NCBI GenBank assembly: GCA_024278255.1 | Contig: JAJRTP010000656.1 | Coordinates: 1 to 13,617, forward strand | DNA length: 13,617 nt | From: Chloroflexota bacterium | GTDB lineage: Bacteria; Chloroflexota; Anaerolineae; Promineifilales; Promineifilaceae | Reading direction: 5' to 3' | Shown here: piece after piece, positions 4,810-11,100 of the stretch | How positions within the stretch are numbered: position 1 is the stretch's first letter | Layout: each line of letters begins with the position of its first letter | The notes under the pieces: generated by a model | Seen by the model: only the letters and a program-made list of their open reading frames with translations | Told to the model about the DNA's origin: nothing | Database searches by the model: none | Position numbers and translations under genes: made by a program

Positions 4810-6894
4810 ATGGCTATGAAACGACATATTTACCTGGAAGATATTCCTTTGGCAGAAGCGCGGGCTGCTTTGCAAGCGGCGTTGGCGGCAGCGGATATGT
4901 GGCGGCCGTTGGGTGTGGAAACTGTTTCGGTGGTGGAGGCGAACGGCCGTATCACCGCCGAAGCCATTTGGGCCAAACTCTCCTCCCCCCATTACCACGC
5001 CAGTGCTATGGATGGTTTTGCCGTGCGCGCCAGAGACACTGAAGCGGCCACCGAGACCCATCCCGTCCGCCTGACGTTGTGGGAAAGCTGGGACGAGCCG
5101 CCGGACGGCTTGATGGCCGCCCATCCCGTCAACACCGGCAACGCCATGCCTCCTTGGGCCAACGCCGTAGTGATGATTGAGCATACCCAGCCGGTTAAAG
5201 ATGAACAGGAGCAGGATGCTATTGAAATCCGCGCCTCCCTGGCTCCCTGGAACCACGTGCGACCGATGGGGGAGGATATGGTCGCCACGGAACTGGTGCT
5301 GCCGGCCAACCACAAATTACGCCCGGTAGATTTAGGTGCATTGGCCGGATCAGGGCACGGTACGGTTAAGGTTTATCGCCGTCCCCGCGTGGCCATTATT
5401 CCCACAGGGTCGGAACTGGTGACGGTGAAGACGGTGGCAGAGCAAGGCATTCAGCCGGGTAATATTATTGAGTACAACAGTATTGTGCTGGCTGCCCAGG
5501 TGGAAAACTGGGGTGGCGTGCCTACCCATTGGCCTATTGTAGAAGATGAATTTGAGGCGCTGCAAACGGCCGTACTCGAAGCCGCCCAATCCCACGATCT
5601 CATCCTTCTTAACGCCGGTTCCTCCGCCGGCAGCGAAGATTACACCGCCCACGTTGTTCAGGCATTAGGCAGGCTGTTGGTACATGGCGTCGCCGTGCGG
5701 CCAGGACATCCGGTAATTTTTGGCATGATTGAGAATGACAAGGCGACAAGATGGCAAAGTGACAAAGCCCGCACTGAGCCTGCCGAAGTGGTGACGGATG
5801 ACGATCACCAGGTCACCTTGTCACCAGGTCACCTTGTCACCCCCATAATTGGTGTGCCTGGCTACCCCGTCAGTGCCGCGTTGACCGGGGAGATTTTCAT
5901 AGAGCCGGTGTTGGCGTGCTGGTTGGGGCAACGGCCGTATGAAGCTCCCACCATCCAGGCCACCCTTACCCGCAAAATCGCCTCTCACACCGGCGACGAC
6001 GATTACGTGCGCGTCGCTGTAGGGCAGGTGGGGGACAAGGTGATGGCGACCCCCATCAGCCGCGGCGCCGGGGTGATTACCTCGCTGGTGCGGGCGGATG
6101 GCATTGTGCGGATTCCTCGTTTCAGTGAAGGAGAAGATATGGGTACGGCCGTAACTGTCCACCTGTACCGCTCCCCGGCCGAGATTGCCCGCACCATTTT
6201 GACCATTGGCAGCCACGACCTGACGCTGGATTTACTGGCCCAATTCCTGGCTGAACGTGGCGACAGGCGGCTGGCTTCGGCGCACGTGGGCAGTCTGAGT
6301 GGGCTGGTGGCCTTGCGCCGCGGTGAAGCGCACCTGGCCGGTTCCCATCTGCTGGACGAGACGACGGGGGAATACAACGTGAGTTATGTCAAGCGTTATC
6401 TGCCCGGCCAGGAGGTGGTTTTGGTGGCATTGGTCGGCCGGGAGCAGGGTTGGATTGTGCCGCAGGGCAACCCCAAGGGGTTGTCTGGCTGGACGGATGC
6501 GGCCAATCCGGATGTGCGCTTTGTCAACCGGCAGCGCGGCGCAGGAACGCGGGTGCTGCTGGATTTTGAGTTGGGTAAATTGGGCATCACGCCGGAACAG
6601 GTACGCGGCTACGATCGGGAGGAGTATACCCATCTGGCAGTAGCAGCAGCGGTGGCTTCCGGCACGGCCGATGCCGGTTTAGGCATCCGCGCCGCCGCTC
6701 GTGCTTTGCATCTGGATTTTGTGCCGTTGGCACAGGAGCGGTATGAGTTGGTCATACCCAAACAACATTATGAGAGTGAATTGTTACGGCCGTTGCTCGA
6801 TTTACTCCACGATGACGAATTTAAGACGGCCGTAGCTGCTTTGCCCGGTTATGACGTGAGCATCATGGGACAGGTGCGGGAGATTGGAGATTAA
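4810..6894 (+). CDS. moeA: Molybdopterin molybdenumtransferase fused to a periplasmic-binding-protein-like domain (MoeA-PBP)
   Basis: MoeA inserts molybdate into adenylylated molybdopterin, the last step of molybdenum cofactor synthesis, in the cytoplasm. Residues 1-455 of 694 are MoeA-like: HYHASAMDGFAV (about 60-72), HVRPMGEDM, an MPT-binding-like domain with RVAIIPTGSEL (around 195) and NAGSSAGSEDYT (around 267), then RPGHPVIFGM and GVPGYPVSAAL. Residues about 456-690 match the PBP-like (LysR substrate-binding type) domain that follows MoeA in a known fusion family (COG0303 plus COG1910), with GREQGWIVPQGNPKG and RGAGTRVLLDFEL. That domain may sense molybdate or tungstate, which is inferred rather than shown. 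Residues about 310-345, between the two halves of the conserved PGHP/PGYP region, come from an inserted short repeat. The ATG at 4810 has only a weak ribosome-binding site. Confidence 0.93.
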   Translation: MAMKRHIYLEDIPLAEARAALQAALAAADMWRPLGVETVSVVEANGRITAEAIWAKLSSPHYHASAMDGFAVRARDTEAATETHPVRLTLWESWDEPPDGLMAAHPVNTGNAMPPWANAVVMIEHTQPVKDEQEQDAIEIRASLAPWNHVRPMGEDMVATELVLPANHKLRPVDLGALAGSGHGTVKVYRRPRVAIIPTGSELVTVKTVAEQGIQPGNIIEYNSIVLAAQVENWGGVPTHWPIVEDEFEALQTAVLEAAQSHDLILLNAGSSAGSEDYTAHVVQALGRLLVHGVAVRPGHPVIFGMIENDKATRWQSDKARTEPAEVVTDDDHQVTLSPGHLVTPIIGVPGYPVSAALTGEIFIEPVLACWLGQRPYEAPTIQATLTRKIASHTGDDDYVRVAVGQVGDKVMATPISRGAGVITSLVRADGIVRIPRFSEGEDMGTAVTVHLYRSPAEIARTILTIGSHDLTLDLLAQFLAERGDRRLASAHVGSLSGLVALRRGEAHLAGSHLLDETTGEYNVSYVKRYLPGQEVVLVALVGREQGWIVPQGNPKGLSGWTDAANPDVRFVNRQRGAGTRVLLDFELGKLGITPEQVRGYDREEYTHLAVAAAVASGTADAGLGIRAAARALHLDFVPLAQERYELVIPKQHYESELLRPLLDLLHDDEFKTAVAALPGYDVSIMGQVREIGD
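5736..5841. repeat. Octamer repeats around a REP-like palindrome, inserted in frame in moeA
   Basis: Four left 8-bp units (TGACAAGG, CGACAAGA, TGGCAAAG, TGACAAAG; 5736-5767) are in inverted orientation to five right units (CGATCACC, AGGTCACC, TTGTCACC, AGGTCACC, TTGTCACC; 5802-5841). Between them, CACTGAGCCTGCCGAAGTG (5772-5790) has complementary ends and resembles REP-type palindromes of the CTTCGGCAGGCTCAG kind. The whole insert stays in frame and adds about 35 residues at a loop of the MoeA domain. Confidence 0.85.
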
Positions 6895-6895
6895 T

Positions 6896-7807
6896 ATGAA
6901 TTTTGTAGCTGATTTACACAACCATACGACTGCATCCGACGGGGAATACACGCCCACGGAATTGGTGCAGAAAGCGAAAGAATTGGGGCTTACGGCCGTG
7001 GGCGTGACCGATCACGACACCTTAAACGGCCTGGACGAAGCATTGGCAGCCGGAGAGGAAATCGGTATTCGTGTCGTCCCCGGCGTTGAAGTCTCCCTGC
7101 GCTTTCGCCGCGACTATTTTACCGGCACGCTGCACTATCTTCTCTACATTCCTTACGCCTTGCTGGCTGACGACCAGTTCCGCCAAATGGCCATGGACAT
7201 TTTCAGCCAGGGGCGAGGTGCGGGGCTGGTACGGGCACGGGTGACGGCGATTAACGCCGAATTTGGTCCTGGAGGAAAGACGCCCCTTTTGCAGCGCGAC
7301 CTGACCCCAGAAGAGATTGAAGAACTGGCCCCCAATGTTACCCGCCGCCATTTTGCCCTGGCTCTCAGCCAGAATCACGGCCTGGACAAGGCGCAAATCA
7401 CCCAACTTATCGGTAACGACAGCCCGGCTTACGTGCCTTCCGGCATTGATCCGCACCAATTAACGCCGTTGCTGCACACCTACCCGCAGTTGGTGCGTGT
7501 GTTCGCTCATCCGGCGGCCGGTTCTTATCCTGGCGAGAGTCTCTACAATGAAGTCTTGCCCCCTATTGGGATTGTAGACCGGCTGATGTCGGAATTTCTG
7601 GATGACGATGTGTTGGGGCTGGACGGGTTAGAAGTGCATTATCCCGGCCATGTGGCGGAACATGAGGCGTTGATGGCGGAATGGGCGCAAAAGTACGGCT
7701 TGATGATGACGGGTGGGTCGGACTGCCATGATCGGGTGAAACGGCCGTTAGGCGTGGCCGGTGTTTCGGAAGCGGAATTGAACGCTTTACTGGATAGGCT
7801 GTTATAA
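6896..7807 (+). CDS. PHP-domain metal-dependent phosphoesterase
   Basis: This 303-residue protein has the full metal-ligand set of the PHP family: H8 and H10 (DLHNHTTASDG), D15, H40 (TDHDTLNG), E65 (PGVEVS), H80 (TLHYLLY), H205 (FAHPAAG), and D276/H278 (GGSDCHD). These enzymes bind three metal ions and hydrolyse phosphoesters. The closest described group is the YciV/TrpH type, which includes 3',5'-nucleotide phosphatase and RNase AM activities, but the substrate here cannot be read from the sequence. The ATG at 6896 is chosen over an upstream TTG because GGAG lies 6 bp before it. That ribosome-binding site is inside the last codons of moeA, and the ATG begins 2 bp after the moeA stop, so the two genes are co-transcribed and probably coupled. 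A terminator follows 21 bp after the stop. Confidence 0.9.
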   Translation: MNFVADLHNHTTASDGEYTPTELVQKAKELGLTAVGVTDHDTLNGLDEALAAGEEIGIRVVPGVEVSLRFRRDYFTGTLHYLLYIPYALLADDQFRQMAMDIFSQGRGAGLVRARVTAINAEFGPGGKTPLLQRDLTPEEIEELAPNVTRRHFALALSQNHGLDKAQITQLIGNDSPAYVPSGIDPHQLTPLLHTYPQLVRVFAHPAAGSYPGESLYNEVLPPIGIVDRLMSEFLDDDVLGLDGLEVHYPGHVAEHEALMAEWAQKYGLMMTGGSDCHDRVKRPLGVAGVSEAELNALLDRLL

Positions 7808-7827
7808 AGATTTTGGAATAGAGATAT

Positions 7828-7868
7828 GCCTCGTGAGGTTACGGTCGTAATCCCGCGAGGCTTTTTTT
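7828..7868 (+). terminator. Rho-independent terminator after the PHP gene
   Basis: GCCTCG (7828-7833) pairs with CGAGGC (7856-7861), extended inward by a T-G and a G-C pair, and is followed by seven T residues (7862-7868). It closes the moeA-PHP operon. Confidence 0.88.
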
Positions 7869-8189
7869 ATGCGTATAGGAATCAAGTCAGATGACACTCT
7901 GCCTATTGAGCCGCCGGGGAACGAATTGTATCGTATAGATGATTCTCCCCACCGGGCAAATTGCCCGGCATGTTTGGGCAAAATGATAAACAGTACTTTG
8001 GTTCCAAAGTAACAATTTTCGTAAGATTGCCTGCTTAAATTAGCAAAAAATCCTCCGGGAGAATCTTCCAGCAGTAACGGAAATCACAAATTGAACAGGT
8101 GAACTCGCTTTACTTGAACGATGGTTTCCTACAATTTCATAGGCCATACGGACAAGTGCGGCGAGCGTAAAGGTATGAGGTGTATTGGT
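7869..8189 (+). other. Non-coding leader of the surface-protein gene, with small hairpins
   Basis: No convincing gene is seen here. CCGGGCAA/TTGCCCGG (7952-7968) can form a hairpin. TTGCCC (7961-7966) can instead pair with GGGCAA (7976-7981), so the two structures exclude each other. TACTTTGG/CCAAAGTA (7994-8011) forms a third hairpin. No known riboswitch consensus was recognised. TTGAAC (8114-8119) and TACAAT (8130-8135) look like promoter hexamers but are only 10 bp apart, so no promoter is called. The segment is more AT-rich than its surroundings. Confidence 0.5.
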
Positions 8190-11100
8190 ATGAAAAGAAA
8201 GACGCTCTCCGAAACAATGTTCGGGAACAACTGGCTGATTGTCCTCGGCATCATCATTTTCACAATCATAACAGGATTGCTGCGCCCTTCCGCATCCCAG
8301 GCGGCGCCGGCGCAAGTCGTTAACACATTCCCCTATGTGCAAAATTTTGATAGCTTCACCACGTGCAGCACGACGCCCGGCGTTTCCTGCACCTTGAGCG
8401 CCGAATGGATCAACGACGCCGGCGACGACATAGACTGGACGGTGAACAGCGGCAATACGCCTTCGTTCAATACCGGCCCGTCAGCTGATCATACAAGCGG
8501 CAGCGGCAATTATTTGTATACCGAATCCAGCGATCCCAATTTTGACAAGCAAGCAAACCTTATCTCGCCCCGAATTGATTTGTCCGGCGGCATTGCCAGT
8601 CCCTGGCTTTCTTTTTGGTATCACATGTACGGCGGGAGCATGGGGGTTATGCACGTGGACATTAGTACAGATGATGGGGCAACCTGGACGAACGATATTA
8701 TTCCTGCCTGGACAGATAACCAGGATGCGTGGCAGGAAAAAACAGTTAGCCTGGAACCATACGTGGGACAAAGCCAGGTGCGTATCCGTTTTCGCGGCAT
8801 TACCGGCCCAAACTGGCAGAGCGACATGGCTATTGATGATTTTATGATTTATGAGCCGCCGCCGGGGATTCGCTTCCTGACGCCCTGGTCTGGCAGCCTG
8901 ACGTTGTATGAGAATGGCCCCGCGCAAACGTACCAGATAGGGTTGTGGACTGTACCCGCCGGCGATGTGGGGATAACGGTAACGGCCGATTCGCAGAGCG
9001 AGGTCAGTCTGGACGGCAGCAATTTTGCCATTACCCAAACTTTTGTCCTGACTGGCACGGCCGTACAAAACATTACTGTTCGCGCTACAGACGATGCCCT
9101 TATTGAAGGCACCCACGCGACAACCATCACCCATACCATCACCGCTACGGCCGACCCCGCCAACTACCCCGCCACAACCAGCATTCCGACCATCAACGCG
9201 GCCGTCAGCGACAACGATTTCGACAGTGACGGCGACAACATTGCCGACGCGTACGACAGCGACCCCAACGATCCCAACATTCCCGGCAGCTACCCCTCCG
9301 TCACCTACCTGACCGACATTGACAACGAAGACAACATCCAGAGCGGCAATTCCGACGGGGATTTGGGCCAGTGCGTCTTTAACACCAGCGACAACCATCC
9401 CATCGAATTTAACATTTTTATAGACGAAGCCTTACCCACTTCCAGCGCCTACCTTTCTCTCTTTGTAGAAGATGTGGATTGGCCGGACGAGCAGAATGAA
9501 GTGTTTCTGAACGGTCATTCGCTGGGGTACATTATCGGTGAGGATGGACTGAACTATTCCACCATGATGGTTGTTCCTGACATTTCCTGGGTGCGCTGGG
9601 GCAATAATTTGGTGCAGATTGACGTGGATCAGTTAAGCACAGGCAATTGGTGCGCCAATGTGCAGAGCGGGCAATTGGTCACAGATTATCAGGATGGGCA
9701 GTATGACGCTTCCATTCGCTATTTGAACACGGACAACAACGTGTACGCCTACGGCAGCACGGTCACAACCACGCTGGAAGTGGATACCACAGATCCTGTC
9801 AGCCAAACAACCCGGCTGGAACTTATTTTACGCGATCCCGATGGTACAATCATTAATTTCGATTCTAATACGGCCGCCCAAAATTGGGTTGTGACCGGCA
9901 CGGCTGATGAACCGTACCAGTGGGTATTTACCCTGCCGGTAACAGGTACGGCTGGTTTGTGGGGTGTAACCTTAACGGTTTACGATGCCGCTACCGGCGC
10001 TTTTCAGGATACACAGACAGTATCCTTCGCTGTGCCGGATTTATCGGTTGTCTTGCCCACGATTGCTGGCATTACGCCGGACAATGGGTATGAGGCCCAG
10101 GCCACGGCCGTAACCATCCAGGGTACCAACTTCGACAGCAGCACAACCTGCACTGTGGGCGGTCTGAGCCTGAGCAATGCTACTGTCGTAGACAACAATA
10201 CTATCACCGGTAACGTTTCGGCGGCGCTAACGCCTGGCGTATACGACGTGGTTTGCACCAACGCTTTTGGCAGCGATACGTTGAGCGCCGGTTTTACGGT
10301 GAATGACGCCCCGGACGCCAACGACGACACGGCCGTGACAGATGAAGACACGGCCGTAACCATTGACGCTCTCAGCAACGACGTGGACACCGACAGCAGC
10401 CTGACGATTACGGCCGTTGGCGCAGCCGTCAATGGCGCAGCCCTGACAAACGGCAGCGTCATCACCTACACCCCTGCGCTCAACTTCTACGGCACGGACG
10501 TGTTTACCTACACTGTCAGCGACGGCTCATTGAGCGATACGGCAACAATTACAGTAACGGTCAACCCTGTGAACGATGCGCCCACGGCCGGGGATGACAC
10601 GGCAACGACAAACGAAGATACGGCCGTCACCATTGATGTGCTGGCGAATGACAACGACGTGGACAGCAGTTTGACGATTACGGCCGTCGGTTCGCCCGGC
10701 AGCGGCACAGCAACAATTAGCGCCGGCCAGATTGTGTACACGCCGACGCCCAACTTTAACGGTACGGATGTCTTCACTTATACCGTCAGCGATGGTAGTT
10801 TGGGCGACATGGCGACAATTACGGTGACGGTAAACGCCGTCAACGACGCGCCGACGGCCGCAGACGACACGGCCGTGACAGACGAAGATACGGCCGTGAC
10901 CATCGCCCCGCTGGTTAGCGACGTGGACGGGGACAGTTTGATCATTACGCCTGGCGCGCCCAGCAACGGTACAGCGATAGCGGCGGGCACAACCATCACC
11001 TACACGCCTAACGCCGACTTCAACGGTACGGACGTGTTTACCTACACCGTCAGCGACGGCGCGTTAAGCGACACGGCGACAATTACGGTGACGGTAAACG

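Noticed and set aside
4708..5313. Minus-strand frame of 201 codons over the tRNA and the moeA start
   Set aside because: It covers the tRNA and terminator in antisense and ends inside the tRNA. The plus-strand features explain the region.
7869..8012. Short plus-strand frame of 47 codons starting right at the T-run of the terminator
   Set aside because: It has no ribosome-binding site, overlaps the terminator tail and leader hairpins, and has no recognisable family.
8481..9398. Minus-strand open frame of 305 codons
   Set aside because: It is antisense to the surface-protein gene, with low-complexity Val/Gly-rich sequence. The plus strand has a continuous frame with a signal peptide and domains.
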